Source: Bacteroidota bacterium
GTDB lineage: Bacteria; Bacteroidota; Bacteroidia; AKYH767-A; 2013-40CM-41-45
NCBI GenBank assembly: GCA_026391945.1
Contig: JAPLDA010000011.1
Location: 1 to 64,000, forward strand
Reading direction: 5' to 3'
DNA: 64,000 bases
Positions within the stretch are counted from its first letter, which is position 1; each line of letters begins with the position of its first letter. Below, in pieces: positions 37,236 to 47,300 of the stretch. Under the pieces are notes generated by a model. That model did not search any database and was not told the origin of the DNA. It saw nothing but the letters and a program-made list of their open reading frames with translations. Both the position numbers and the translations under genes were made by a program.

Positions 37236-37592
37236 TCATAATTCGTATTCCCGCGGAGAGTTCAGTGAATTGAAAATGGAATTTGCCAGGGAAAGAACGA
37301 GGCTGAAGAAAAAAGCGGTCCAGAATCCGTCGACACGGAATCCGTCAACGAGTTTACTTGCAAACAAAATCATAATGGCATTGATGACCAGCAGGAAAAA
37401 TCCAAGTGTAAAAAGTGTGATGGGAATCGTGAGGACAACGAGGACGGGCTTGACAATGGCATTTAAACCGGAAAGTACGAGTGCAACCAGCAATGCCGTG
37501 AATGCTCCGTCAATATGAACACCGGGAAGGATGTAGGATGTCACAAGAACAGCAAGGGTGCTGATAACCAGGCGGCCTAAAAATTCTTTCAT
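37236..37592 (-). CDS. Phage holin family 4 / membrane protein of conserved bacterial family
   Basis: GRLVISTLAVLVTSYILPGVHIDGAFTALLVALVLSGLNAIVKPVLVVLTIPITLFTLGFFLLVINAIMI. Confidence 0.8.
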   Translation of the reverse strand: MKEFLGRLVISTLAVLVTSYILPGVHIDGAFTALLVALVLSGLNAIVKPVLVVLTIPITLFTLGFFLLVINAIMILFASKLVDGFRVDGFWTAFFFSLVLSLANSIFNSLNSPREYEL

Positions 37593-37648
37593 AAATTTTC
37601 GTAAAGGTAGAACTTCTGTGATCAATCCACAAAGAAGCAATTGCTCAC

Positions 37649-37678
37649 TTGCAGAACAGAAAAGAATAAATAATTTTG
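37649..37678 (+). promoter_or_regulatory. Bacteroidota promoter TTG-N19-TAATTTTG upstream of gdhA
   Basis: ttg 37649-37651, taattttg 37671-37678; ATG at 37698, so a short leader. Confidence 0.6.
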
Positions 37679-37697
37679 CGCCCCTAAATCTATAACG

Positions 37698-39122
37698 ATG
37701 AGCAACAGCATGGACAACGGCAGTAAGTTTTACTCTGACGTATTATCTTATTTTGACAAAGCGGCGGCATTCACCGATTTTGAACCGGGATTGTTACAGC
37801 AGATAAAGGTGTGCAACAGCACCTACCGGTTTAATTTTCCGATCGAAGTAGACGGAAAGCTACAGGTTATTGAAGGGATCCGCGTACAGCATAGTCATCA
37901 TAAGACTCCCACCAAAGGCGGGATTCGCTATAGTGAATTTGTGAATCCGGATGAAGTGCGGGCGCTTGCAACCCTCATGACTTTCAAATGTGCTGTGGTG
38001 GATGTACCATTCGGCGGAGCCAAAGGCGGTATCCGGATTAACCCAAGATTATATACTGAAAAACAACTGGAGCGGATTACCCGCCGGTACACGACTGAAC
38101 TGATCAAAAAAAGTATGATCGGTGCTGCCATTGATGTTCCGGCTCCTGATTACGGAAGCGGTGCCAGGGAAATGGCATGGATTGCCGATACATATGCCAC
38201 TTTTAAATACGATGACCTGAATGCCATGGCTTGTGTAACCGGTAAGCCGCTTGGGCAAGGAGGTATACAGGGAAGAACGGAAGCAACCGGGCAGGGTTTG
38301 TATTTTGGGGTGCGTGAAGCCCTCAGCCAGGCTGATGATATGAGAGCCATTGGATTAACCACCGGTATTGAAGGAAAAAAAATTATTGTACAGGGTTTGG
38401 GAAATGTAGGATTCTATTCTTCCAAGTTCTGCATGGAAGGCGGCGGTATCATCGTCGGTATTGCAGAACGGGAAGGCGGCATCTACAATGAAAAAGGACT
38501 GGATATTGAAAAAGTTTTTGCTCATCGCAAGGAAACAGGTTCCATCCTGAATTATCCCGGTGCAAAGAATTACAACAATTCCATGGAGTTGCTGGAAGCT
38601 GATTGTGATATCCTGATTCCCGCTGCTTTGGAAAACCAGATCACCGGTGAAAACGCGCCGAGGATCAAGGCGAAGATGATTGCTGAAGGCGCCAACGGAC
38701 CCGTCACCAAAGAAGCGGAAGAAATTCTCGTGAAGAAAAATGTACTCATCATTCCCGATCTGTACCTGAACGCCGGCGGAGTAACGGTTTCTTATTTTGA
38801 ATGGCTGAAAAATCTTTCACACGTTCGTTTTGGCCGTATGGAAAAACGTTTCCAGGAAATGTCGAGCGCGCAGTTGCTTGGCGCTGTCGAGAAAATAGCC
38901 GGTAAATCTTTAGATCCGATTGCCCGCAAGGTGCTCACTCATGGCGCCGATGAAATTGACCTGGTGCGTTCGGGTTTGGAAGAAACTATGATTTATTCGT
39001 ACAATGAAATCCGGGAAACGAAGAAACAAAACAAGAAGATTGAAGATTTGCGTACGGCAGCTTTCGTAAGTGGAATCAATAAACTTGGCGTGAGCTACCA
39101 GGCGATGGGAATTTTCCCTTGA
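37698..39122 (+). CDS. gdhA: Glu/Leu/Phe/Val (glutamate) dehydrogenase
   Basis: HHKTPTKGGIRYSEFVNPDEVRALATLMTFKCAVVDVPFGGAKGGIRI; VQGLGNVGFYSSKF. Confidence 0.94.
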   Translation: MSNSMDNGSKFYSDVLSYFDKAAAFTDFEPGLLQQIKVCNSTYRFNFPIEVDGKLQVIEGIRVQHSHHKTPTKGGIRYSEFVNPDEVRALATLMTFKCAVVDVPFGGAKGGIRINPRLYTEKQLERITRRYTTELIKKSMIGAAIDVPAPDYGSGAREMAWIADTYATFKYDDLNAMACVTGKPLGQGGIQGRTEATGQGLYFGVREALSQADDMRAIGLTTGIEGKKIIVQGLGNVGFYSSKFCMEGGGIIVGIAEREGGIYNEKGLDIEKVFAHRKETGSILNYPGAKNYNNSMELLEADCDILIPAALENQITGENAPRIKAKMIAEGANGPVTKEAEEILVKKNVLIIPDLYLNAGGVTVSYFEWLKNLSHVRFGRMEKRFQEMSSAQLLGAVEKIAGKSLDPIARKVLTHGADEIDLVRSGLEETMIYSYNEIRETKKQNKKIEDLRTAAFVSGINKLGVSYQAMGIFP

Positions 39123-39126
39123 TCAC

Positions 39127-39528
39127 TCAGAAGTGAAAGCTTCCTGAAGCGAGGTAAATCAAACCAGCATAGAGAACGCCACCAGCCAGCGTTTGCATTA
39201 GCATCACCAAAACCTTTTTACGATCCCGGGCAATTTGTCCGGGATCATTTATTTTCTGAAGGTTCCCCAATTTCCCGAAATTGATTTTTTTTATCCAGCC
39301 GAACAGCACGCAGAAACGGCTGCGTACCTGCAGGTACATCAATAGCGTAAATGCTGATGAAAAAAATAGCAGCAACAACACAAATAGAGAATGGTAAAAA
39401 TGGAAACTCAAAACAGTCAGCACCAGGGTGATGATCACTGCAACGTTGAGTTCTTTTTTTCTTTTCGCAACCTCGTCTTTACCGATGTTACAAAATCCGG
39501 GGATGTATCCGTCGGGTTCGTTCTTCAT
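39127..39528 (-). CDS. Hypothetical small membrane protein
   Basis: Three or more hydrophobic segments. Confidence 0.65.
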   Translation of the reverse strand: MKNEPDGYIPGFCNIGKDEVAKRKKELNVAVIITLVLTVLSFHFYHSLFVLLLLFFSSAFTLLMYLQVRSRFCVLFGWIKKINFGKLGNLQKINDPGQIARDRKKVLVMLMQTLAGGVLYAGLIYLASGSFHF

Positions 39529-39573
39529 TGGGGTTGATAAATTCTCCCGGGAGCATTATAAAAAGAAGGGAAA

Positions 39574-40827
39574 CTAAGAATCGTATTTTCCGAAAATAAC
39601 GGAAGCATTGTGCCCGCCGAAACCGAAGGTATTGCTCATGGCATTACGAACGGTGCGCTTCTGAGCTTTGTTAAAAGTAAAATTCAGTTTAGGATCAAAC
39701 TGCGGGTCATCTGTAAAATGGTTGATGGTAGGAGGAACGAGATCATGAATAACGGCCATGATGGAGGCAATGGCTTCAACAGCACCGGCCGCTCCCAGCA
39801 AATGGCCCGTCATCGATTTGGTTGAACTGATGTTCAGCTTATAGGCATTTTCACCAAAGACTCCGAGGATGGCTTTTGTTTCACTTACATCTCCCAATGG
39901 AGTGGATGTACCGTGAACGTTGATGTAATCAATATCTGCCGTACTCATTCCGGCATCATCCAGAACGGCGCGCATTACATTCAATGCACCGAGACCTTCA
40001 GGATGCGGAGCCGTGATGTGATGAGCATCCGCCGACATGCCGCCGCCTAACATCTCTGCATAAATTTTTGCACCGCGCGCCTTTGCATGTTCCAGTTCTT
40101 CGAGGATGATGCAACCGGCACCTTCTCCTAAAACAAATCCGTCGCGATTGAGATCGAAAGGACGGGAAGCTGTTTTCGGATCATCGTTCCGAAGGCTCAA
40201 TGCCTGGAGTGCATTGAATCCACCTACACCGGCTTCCGTCACGGAAGCTTCTGATCCGCCGCTGACGATGATATCGGCTTTTCCAAGACGGATGTAATTG
40301 AATGAATCAATCAAAGCATTGGTGGAAGAAGCGCAGGCGGATACAGTGGTGAAGTTGGGTCCCCGGAAACCATATTTAATGGAAATGTGCCCGGAAGCGA
40401 TGTCAGAAATAATCTTCGGAATAAAGAACGGGTTGAAGCGTGGTGTTCCATCGCCTTTGCTGAATTCCATCACCTCTTCCTGGAAAGTCCGCAGCCCGCC
40501 AATACCGGAACCCCAGATCACACCGATACGGTCGTGGTTTTCTTTATCCGGCTGGATCCCGGAATCTTTAATGGCTTCTTCGGCCACTGCCAGTGCGAAG
40601 TGTGTAAACCGGTCGAGTTTCCGAGCTTCTTTCCGGTCAAAAAATTTAGTGACATCAAAACCCTTCACTTCGCAGGCAAAACGGGTTTTGAATTTGGTTG
40701 CATCAAAGAGGGTCGTATGATCAGCGCCGCTCACGCCATTCATCAACCCGTTCCAGTATTCCTGTAACGTGTTGCCTAACGGAGTAAGCGCACCGATCCC
40801 GGTTACAACAACCCTTTTTAATTGCAT
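39574..40827 (-). CDS. fabF: Beta-ketoacyl-ACP synthase II
   Basis: VVVTGIGALTPLGN; TVSACASSTNALIDS; NVHGTSTPLGD; SMTGHLLGAAGAVEAI. Confidence 0.96.
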   Translation of the reverse strand: MQLKRVVVTGIGALTPLGNTLQEYWNGLMNGVSGADHTTLFDATKFKTRFACEVKGFDVTKFFDRKEARKLDRFTHFALAVAEEAIKDSGIQPDKENHDRIGVIWGSGIGGLRTFQEEVMEFSKGDGTPRFNPFFIPKIISDIASGHISIKYGFRGPNFTTVSACASSTNALIDSFNYIRLGKADIIVSGGSEASVTEAGVGGFNALQALSLRNDDPKTASRPFDLNRDGFVLGEGAGCIILEELEHAKARGAKIYAEMLGGGMSADAHHITAPHPEGLGALNVMRAVLDDAGMSTADIDYINVHGTSTPLGDVSETKAILGVFGENAYKLNISSTKSMTGHLLGAAGAVEAIASIMAVIHDLVPPTINHFTDDPQFDPKLNFTFNKAQKRTVRNAMSNTFGFGGHNASVIFGKYDS

Positions 40828-40838
40828 CGTCTTGAAAT

Positions 40839-41075
40839 TTACTTGGCGTTCTTCTCAATATAATCGATCGCCTGTCCAACCGTTGCAATTTTTTCTGCCT
40901 GGTCATCAGGAATGGCAATGTTGAATTCTTTTTCAAACTCCATGATCAATTCAACGGTGTCCAGTGAGTCAGCACCAAGATCATTGGTGAAGCTGGCTTC
41001 GTTGGTTACTTCTTTCTCATCAACCCCTAATTTGTCGATGATAATGGCTTTTACTTTTGTAGCAATGTCTGACAT
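40839..41075 (-). CDS. acpP: Acyl carrier protein
   Basis: [26 protein letters not shown]. Confidence 0.97.
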   Translation of the reverse strand: MSDIATKVKAIIIDKLGVDEKEVTNEASFTNDLGADSLDTVELIMEFEKEFNIAIPDDQAEKIATVGQAIDYIEKNAK

Positions 41076-41285
41076 GTTTGTAATCGTTTAATAGTTAATT
41101 TAAAATTTGAGGGTGCAAAGTAAAAATTAAAGTGGTTAACTTCAAAATGCAGATCAAATTCATTTCATATTTAAATAGACAGGAAACAGAGACTGAAAAT
41201 TCTATTTTTTTCTTTGAATGAATATTAAAATCGTCATAAAACTAATCAATTCTTTTAATCATCTTATCTTTACCGGCAAATTTCA

Positions 41286-41765
41286 ATGATGCACCGACCA
41301 AGTTTTGACGAAATTTACATGGAGCTGGCTCAGAACCTGGCGCCTAAATCGCACTGCGTGAAGATTAAAGTGGGAGCTGTGCTCACCAAGGATACCCGGA
41401 TTGTATCGCTGGGGTACAACGGCCCTCCAGCCGGCACCCATAACTGCGATGAAGAATGGCCTGAAGCCGGCTGCCCGCGCGACAGCAAAGGAAGTTGTTC
41501 GCTTGCCCTGCATGCTGAACAAAATGCAATTCTGTATGCTTCCAAAAACAACGTAGCCATTGAAGGCTGCACCTTGTATGTCACCCTTTCCCCTTGCCTT
41601 GCCTGTGCGCGGATCATTTACACGATGGGAATTAAAAAAGTTTATTACCTGCAGTCGTATGCTCACTACAAAGGCATCGGTTCGGATGAAGGCGTTGATT
41701 TCCTTAGGAGATTCGGTGTGGAGGTCAGGCAATTCCAGGTAACGGAGGAAACGGCTTTAAAATAA
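41286..41765 (+). CDS. comEB: dCMP deaminase family protein
   Basis: ALHAEQNAILYA; SPCLACARIIYTMGIKKVYYL. Confidence 0.9.
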   Translation: MMHRPSFDEIYMELAQNLAPKSHCVKIKVGAVLTKDTRIVSLGYNGPPAGTHNCDEEWPEAGCPRDSKGSCSLALHAEQNAILYASKNNVAIEGCTLYVTLSPCLACARIIYTMGIKKVYYLQSYAHYKGIGSDEGVDFLRRFGVEVRQFQVTEETALK

Positions 41766-41917
41766 ACAAGCTGTTCATATCAAACGTACATCTTCCATGA
41801 TTTTCCATACCTGGTGATCAGCCGGGAAATAAAAAATCATGTTGGAACGTTCTCAATGCATCAAGTAGAAATACGTATTCAGTACAGTCATCACTCTCAT
41901 TCATCAACCTTCATCAA

Positions 41918-43537
41918 GTGAATAAATTTAAAATCTGGTCACCGCTGCTGTTTTCATGTGTTCTCGTTATCGGCATCTACGTTGGAATGCGGATGAATGA
42001 GCCTTTTAAGAATTCAAATGCTCTTTTTTCTTTCCGAAGCAACCAGTTCAACAAAATCAACGATGTGGTCAACTACATCAACCAGGAATACGTGGACACC
42101 ATCAACCAGAAGAAACTGGTTGAAAATACCATTGAAGGCATGCTGCATACGCTGGATCCTCATTCAGCCTACATTCCTGCCAGCGAATTGCAGGCGATGA
42201 ATGAACCGCTCGAAGGAAATTTTGAGGGCATCGGCGTGGAATTTCACATTCAGAATGATACCATCATGGTGGTATCGGCCGTATCCGGTGGCCCTTCCGA
42301 GCAATTAGGCATCCGCTCAGGTGACCGGATTGTAAAAGTAAACGGGAAAAATGTGGCCGGCACCGGTATTTCCAATACGCAGGTTACCCAGTTGCTGAGA
42401 GGAACAAGCGGCAGCAAAGTGAATGTAAGTATTGCGAGAAGAGGCATCGACAAGTTGATTGATTATACCATCACACGAGGTAAAATTCCGATTTACAGCG
42501 TGGATGTTTCTTACATGCTCGACAAAAATACCGGTTACATTAAGATCAGTCATTTCGCAGAACGTACCTACGATGAATACATCGAAGGATTCATGAAACT
42601 GAAAAACGAGGGAATGAAAAACCTGGTTCTCGATCTTCGTGGAAACCCGGGTGGCTACCTCAAAACGGCTATCCAGATTGCCGATGAATTTCTTCCGGAG
42701 AAAAAGTTAATCGTTTACACACAGGGACGTTCGCGTCCACGTGAAACGTATTACGCAACCTCACGCGGATTTTTTGAGCAAGGTGCTTTGGCGGTGCTCA
42801 TGGACGAAGGAAGTGCTTCGGCAAGTGAAATCGTCGCCGGCGCTTTGCAGGACCAGGATCGTGCGACCATCATTGGCAGGAGATCATTCGGTAAAGGATT
42901 GGTACAGGAGCAGAGCCAGTTTCCGGATGGTTCGGCCATCAGGCTTACCATTGCGCGGTATTACACACCAACCGGCAGGTGCATTCAGAAACCTTATGTG
43001 GATGGTTATGAAGAATACCAGAATGAATTGTTCGAGCGGATGAAAAAAGGAGAACTTGAAAAAACGGACAGCATTCATTTTTCCGATTCACTGAAATACA
43101 AAACTCCGGCAGGAAAAATTGTGTATGGCGGAGGCGGCATCATGCCGGATACTTTTGTTCCGCTGGATACGACGGGCATGTCCTCTTTCTTTACTGATGC
43201 CAACAGCAAAGGGCTGATTACCCAGTTCGCCTACGATTACCTCGATCAGAACAGGAAGTCGTTTGAAAAATATAAATCGTTCCCGGATTTCAACAAAACA
43301 TTTTCAGTGAATGATGAAATCTATCATGAGTTCTCCAGGTATGCCATGAAAAATGAAGTGACGAAAGATGAGAAAGGGGAAAAAATTTCTTCCCGCCTCA
43401 TTCGTGTTCAGCTTAAGGCTCTCATCGCTCGTCAGCTCTGGAAAAATGATGGTTTTTATCCTGTGATCCAGGAATCCGACCAGGCGCTGAAGAAAGCATT
43501 GCAACTCATCAGCCTGCATGAAGTGGCGGAGAAGTGA
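41918..43537 (+). CDS. S41 family C-terminal processing peptidase (GTG start)
   Basis: PDZ GIGVEFHIQNDTIMVVSAVSGGPSEQLGIRSGDRIVKVNG; DEGSASASEIVAGALQDQDRATIIGRRSFGKGLVQ. Confidence 0.94.
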   Translation: MNKFKIWSPLLFSCVLVIGIYVGMRMNEPFKNSNALFSFRSNQFNKINDVVNYINQEYVDTINQKKLVENTIEGMLHTLDPHSAYIPASELQAMNEPLEGNFEGIGVEFHIQNDTIMVVSAVSGGPSEQLGIRSGDRIVKVNGKNVAGTGISNTQVTQLLRGTSGSKVNVSIARRGIDKLIDYTITRGKIPIYSVDVSYMLDKNTGYIKISHFAERTYDEYIEGFMKLKNEGMKNLVLDLRGNPGGYLKTAIQIADEFLPEKKLIVYTQGRSRPRETYYATSRGFFEQGALAVLMDEGSASASEIVAGALQDQDRATIIGRRSFGKGLVQEQSQFPDGSAIRLTIARYYTPTGRCIQKPYVDGYEEYQNELFERMKKGELEKTDSIHFSDSLKYKTPAGKIVYGGGGIMPDTFVPLDTTGMSSFFTDANSKGLITQFAYDYLDQNRKSFEKYKSFPDFNKTFSVNDEIYHEFSRYAMKNEVTKDEKGEKISSRLIRVQLKALIARQLWKNDGFYPVIQESDQALKKALQLISLHEVAEK

Positions 43538-43650
43538 ATGTGTGAGTGTGTGAGTGTTTAAGTGCTTGAGTACATGAGTAGCTGCTTTAACACTTGCATA
43601 CACCATCCACACATACTGAAACACTGACGCACTTAAACACTAAAAAACAT
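43537..43650. repeat. 8-bp phased imperfect palindrome containing a perfect 13-bp inverted repeat (agtgtttaagtgc / gcacttaaacact)
   Basis: Arms 43553-43565 and 43629-43641; flanking octamers tgtgtgag tgtgtgag tgtttaag tgcttgag tacatgag. Confidence 0.85.
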
Positions 43651-43718
43651 CAACACTTTTTTGTATTTTTGCTCCTCATTCATTCTGAGAAATTCTAACC
43701 ATTTAACTCCCTTCACTC

Positions 43719-44327
43719 ATGTCATTTCAATTGCCTTCTCTTCCTTATGCATTCAATGCACTGGAACCTCATGTAGATGCACGCACGATGGAAATCCATC
43801 ATGGCAAGCACCACGCTGCTTATGTGAACAACCTGAATGCTGCCATCACAGGTACCGACGCCGACAAACTCAGCATCGAAGAAATTTGTAAAAATATTTC
43901 CAACTATGCTCCCGCTGTTCGCAACAACGGCGGCGGACATTATAATCATTCATTATTCTGGACCCTGATGACTCCGGGAGGCAGCAAAACTCCCGAAGGA
44001 GAACTTGCCCATGCAATCAATTCAGCATTCGGAACGTTTGATGAATTCAAAACCAAATTCGCCAGTGCCGGCGCCACACGGTTTGGCAGCGGATGGGCCT
44101 GGCTGATTGTAAACGATGGTAAACTGGTGGTCGGTTCCACTCCGAACCAGGATAATCCTTTGATGGATATTTCGGATCTGAAAGGAAAGCCTGTTCTCGC
44201 TCTCGATGTATGGGAACATGCCTATTATTTGAATTACCAGAACCGCAGGCCTGATTACATCACGGCCTGGTGGAACGTGGTGAACTGGGACCTGGTGGCA
44301 AAGAATTTCACGGAAGCAATGAAATAG
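43719..44327 (+). CDS. Superoxide dismutase (Fe/Mn)
   Basis: [50 protein letters not shown]. Confidence 0.95.
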   Translation: MSFQLPSLPYAFNALEPHVDARTMEIHHGKHHAAYVNNLNAAITGTDADKLSIEEICKNISNYAPAVRNNGGGHYNHSLFWTLMTPGGSKTPEGELAHAINSAFGTFDEFKTKFASAGATRFGSGWAWLIVNDGKLVVGSTPNQDNPLMDISDLKGKPVLALDVWEHAYYLNYQNRRPDYITAWWNVVNWDLVAKNFTEAMK

Positions 44328-44355
44328 AATGATCCATGATGATGTAATCCTAATA

Positions 44356-44387
44356 GCCCCGGCTGAATGTCCGGGGTTTCTTTTTGG
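44356..44387 (+). terminator. Rho-independent terminator after sod
   Basis: ccccgg-ctgaatgt-ccgggg followed by tttcttttt. Confidence 0.8.
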
Positions 44388-44402
44388 TGCATGGTCATGG
44401 AA

Positions 44403-44528
44403 TCAGGTGAGAAAGATGAACCCAAGAATGAACATGAGTATCATGATCAGCAAGGCCCACAGGTCGGCTGGAAAAAAATCTTTGTATTTGTAATAGGCTG
44501 TCTGTATTTTTTCTTTTAGCTTTTTCAT
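44403..44528 (-). CDS. Small single-pass membrane protein (41 aa), not in ORF track
   Basis: MKKLKEKIQTAYYKYKDFFPADLWALLIMILMFILGFIFLT*; charged N-terminus, one TM helix. Confidence 0.55.
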   Translation of the reverse strand: MKKLKEKIQTAYYKYKDFFPADLWALLIMILMFILGFIFLT

Positions 44529-44711
44529 CTGCAGCAATAGTAGGAATTGTTTTTCATTGCTGTGAACCTGTCTTGGAATTCATGGAAAAAAGTTTGCAGC
44601 GGCTAACCAATGCACCTTTTTATCGTATCAGTTTCTTTAAGATCCCGATACAGATTAAAATTTCTCCATCATGGTTTCGTTCATGACCCAAAGGATTCAA
44701 ACAGCAACACG

Positions 44712-47225
44712 ATGATCAAACGTTTTCTGAAAATCACCGGTATCGTGATGCTGTCTTTCATCCTGCTGTGTGTTGTCATCGGGATTTTTTACGGAGAGGA
44801 AGTAAAGAAACTGATGATCGGCGAACTGAACAAAAGCCTCACGACGGAAGTGAATGTAAAGGAATTTGATTTTTCAATTCTCCGGCATTTTCCTTTTGCC
44901 TCTGTGGACATGAAACAGGTGGTCATCAAAGAGGCCACCGATAAAAAAATTAAGGACACCTTATTGTATGCGGATCACCTGTCGCTGCTCTTCAACATCA
45001 CAGGCTTGTTCAGCAAAGATTTTACTGTCAAAAAAATTGTCTTAAAAGACGCAAAGGTAAAGGTGGTGATGGATGAAAACGGGAAAGGCAATTATCATTT
45101 CTGGAAATCATCATCCGGTTCTGCTTCTTCGTCGGGGATTGATTTGAAAAAAATTGTCCTCGCAAATGTCAGCATCCGTTACATCGATCATTACAACAAA
45201 CAGGATTATCTCGCGGAGGCAAAAGAGGCGGAGCTCTCCGGAAAATTTTCGAGTGATGAATTTCTCCTGAAAACAAAAGCCGATTTGATGATCAGTCATT
45301 TGCTGGTTGACAAAATTGATTATGTTCATGGAAAAGAGGCAACGATCCGTGCGGAGTTGAAAGTAAACAACCGGACCAATGAATATGTGTTCGTCAACAG
45401 TTCCGTTCGCATCGCCAGCCTCGCATTTGATATGAATGGGAAGGTAACTTCGCTGGATCATTCAACCAAACTGAACCTGTCCGTCAATTCCAGCGAAGCC
45501 GATTTAGGTTCTTTCATCAGCCTGTTGCCCGAGACTTATGTAAACTATTTCAAAAATTTCAGGAGCAAAGGGAAGTTTTATTTTGCCTGCCACCTCACCG
45601 GGCAAAACGATTCGTCGCATACTCCGGATGTGGGTGTCACATTTTCCGTGACCAACGGGAGCATCACGCCAAAGGAAAGCGAGGTGTCGTTCGAGGACAT
45701 CCGGGTTTCCGGTTCATTCATCAACCATAACCGGGAAAATAAAAGTGTGCTGGAGATTCCTTCTTTCTCCGCAACTCTCGGTGGAAGAAACCTGAAAGCA
45801 GACCTTGTCCTTGAAGACTTTCAGAATCCGTTCCTCACGCTGCATGCCGCCACCAACCTCGATCTCAGCCGGCTTCGTCATTTCATTCAGATGGATACTC
45901 TGGAAACGCTATCCGGTGATCTCGCCATGAACATTTCCTTTGCCGGGAAAATCAAAGACCTTCCGCGTTACCATGCCGATGCTTTGTACAAAGTAAAAGC
46001 ATCCGGGAACATGGAACTGAAAAACACTTCCTTCAAACTGAAAAAAAATCCGCTGGAGTTTAGTGCCATCAACGGAAATTTTTCGCTGAGCGACAACAGC
46101 GTCATCGTGAATGAACTGAAAGGGAAAATATCATCAAGCGATTTCGAAATGAACGGCGTGTTCAGGAACTTCCTCACGTTCCTCTTAATTCCCGGGCAGG
46201 ATGCGGAGGTGAATGCAAAACTTGTTTCCAATGAAATCAACCTCGATGAATTGCTGACGAACAAATCCGTTGCCTCGGAAAATGATACGACGTATAAACT
46301 GAAGTTCAATCCTCGCCTGGTTTGCCGGCTGAATGTGGAGGTGGGCAACCTGCACTTCCGGAAATTTTCCGCCACGCACATCAAAGGAGAAATCAACCTC
46401 GCCGACCAGGTGATCAGCGGGAAGGGGCTGAGTTTTTCTTCGATGAACGGAACCACGGTGATGGATGCCGCCATCAATGCTTCACGCAACGACAGCATCA
46501 TCATTTCCTGCGATGCAAAATGTTCCAGACTTGATATCACACAACTGTTCATACAGATGGAGAATTTCGGGCAAACCACCATGACGGATAAAAATGTAAA
46601 AGGAAAAATCAGCGCTGATGTTCAATTCAAATCATCATGGACAACCGGTTTGCATATCAACTCAAAGAGTGTGTTGTGTACCAGCGACCTCACCATCGAC
46701 AACGGCGAGTTGAATGAGTTCCGGCCGATCCTCGCTCTTTCCAAATACCTGAAACTGTCGGATCTGAAACACATCCGTTTCTCGACTTTGAAAAACCAGG
46801 TGCGCATCAGCAACAGGAAAATATTTATTCCCGCCATGGAAATCAACTCAAGCGCATTGAACCTCACCGGTTCCGGCGTGCATGATTTCGACAACATGGT
46901 GGATTATAAAATTCAATTGTTGCTGAGTGATATTTTAGGAAAAAGAGTGAAGGATCAGAATACAGAGTTCGGGCAGATCGAAGATGACGGTCTTGGAAGA
47001 ACGAAACTGTTCCTGACGATGAAAGGCCCGGTGGATGATCCGAAAATCGGGTACGACAAAAAAGGTGTTGTCGAAAAAATCAAAAATGAGATTAAAACGG
47101 AGCGACAGAACCTGAAAAATCTTTTGAAGCAGGAATTTGGTTCTCATAAAAACGATTCAACATCGGTGCAGAAAAAAAAGAAAGAAGAGATGCAGATCGA
47201 CTGGGATACAAAGGATGATAAATAG
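44712..47225 (+). CDS. AsmA family protein
   Basis: N-terminal TM; SILRHFPFASVDMKQVVIKE; C-terminal AsmA-like pattern LNLTGSGVHDFDNMVDYKIQLLLSD. Confidence 0.85.
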   Translation: MIKRFLKITGIVMLSFILLCVVIGIFYGEEVKKLMIGELNKSLTTEVNVKEFDFSILRHFPFASVDMKQVVIKEATDKKIKDTLLYADHLSLLFNITGLFSKDFTVKKIVLKDAKVKVVMDENGKGNYHFWKSSSGSASSSGIDLKKIVLANVSIRYIDHYNKQDYLAEAKEAELSGKFSSDEFLLKTKADLMISHLLVDKIDYVHGKEATIRAELKVNNRTNEYVFVNSSVRIASLAFDMNGKVTSLDHSTKLNLSVNSSEADLGSFISLLPETYVNYFKNFRSKGKFYFACHLTGQNDSSHTPDVGVTFSVTNGSITPKESEVSFEDIRVSGSFINHNRENKSVLEIPSFSATLGGRNLKADLVLEDFQNPFLTLHAATNLDLSRLRHFIQMDTLETLSGDLAMNISFAGKIKDLPRYHADALYKVKASGNMELKNTSFKLKKNPLEFSAINGNFSLSDNSVIVNELKGKISSSDFEMNGVFRNFLTFLLIPGQDAEVNAKLVSNEINLDELLTNKSVASENDTTYKLKFNPRLVCRLNVEVGNLHFRKFSATHIKGEINLADQVISGKGLSFSSMNGTTVMDAAINASRNDSIIISCDAKCSRLDITQLFIQMENFGQTTMTDKNVKGKISADVQFKSSWTTGLHINSKSVLCTSDLTIDNGELNEFRPILALSKYLKLSDLKHIRFSTLKNQVRISNRKIFIPAMEINSSALNLTGSGVHDFDNMVDYKIQLLLSDILGKRVKDQNTEFGQIEDDGLGRTKLFLTMKGPVDDPKIGYDKKGVVEKIKNEIKTERQNLKNLLKQEFGSHKNDSTSVQKKKKEEMQIDWDTKDDK

Positions 47226-47300
47226 CATGTCATTCGCCGGATTCCCTGCTTTCAATTTTTTTTAACATCTTAGCGTTTCATTTCGGAAGGAGAGCTTTAC

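Noticed and set aside
37236-37592. Phage holin family protein as a prophage marker
   Set aside because: This membrane family is widespread as a stand-alone chromosomal gene; no other phage genes nearby.
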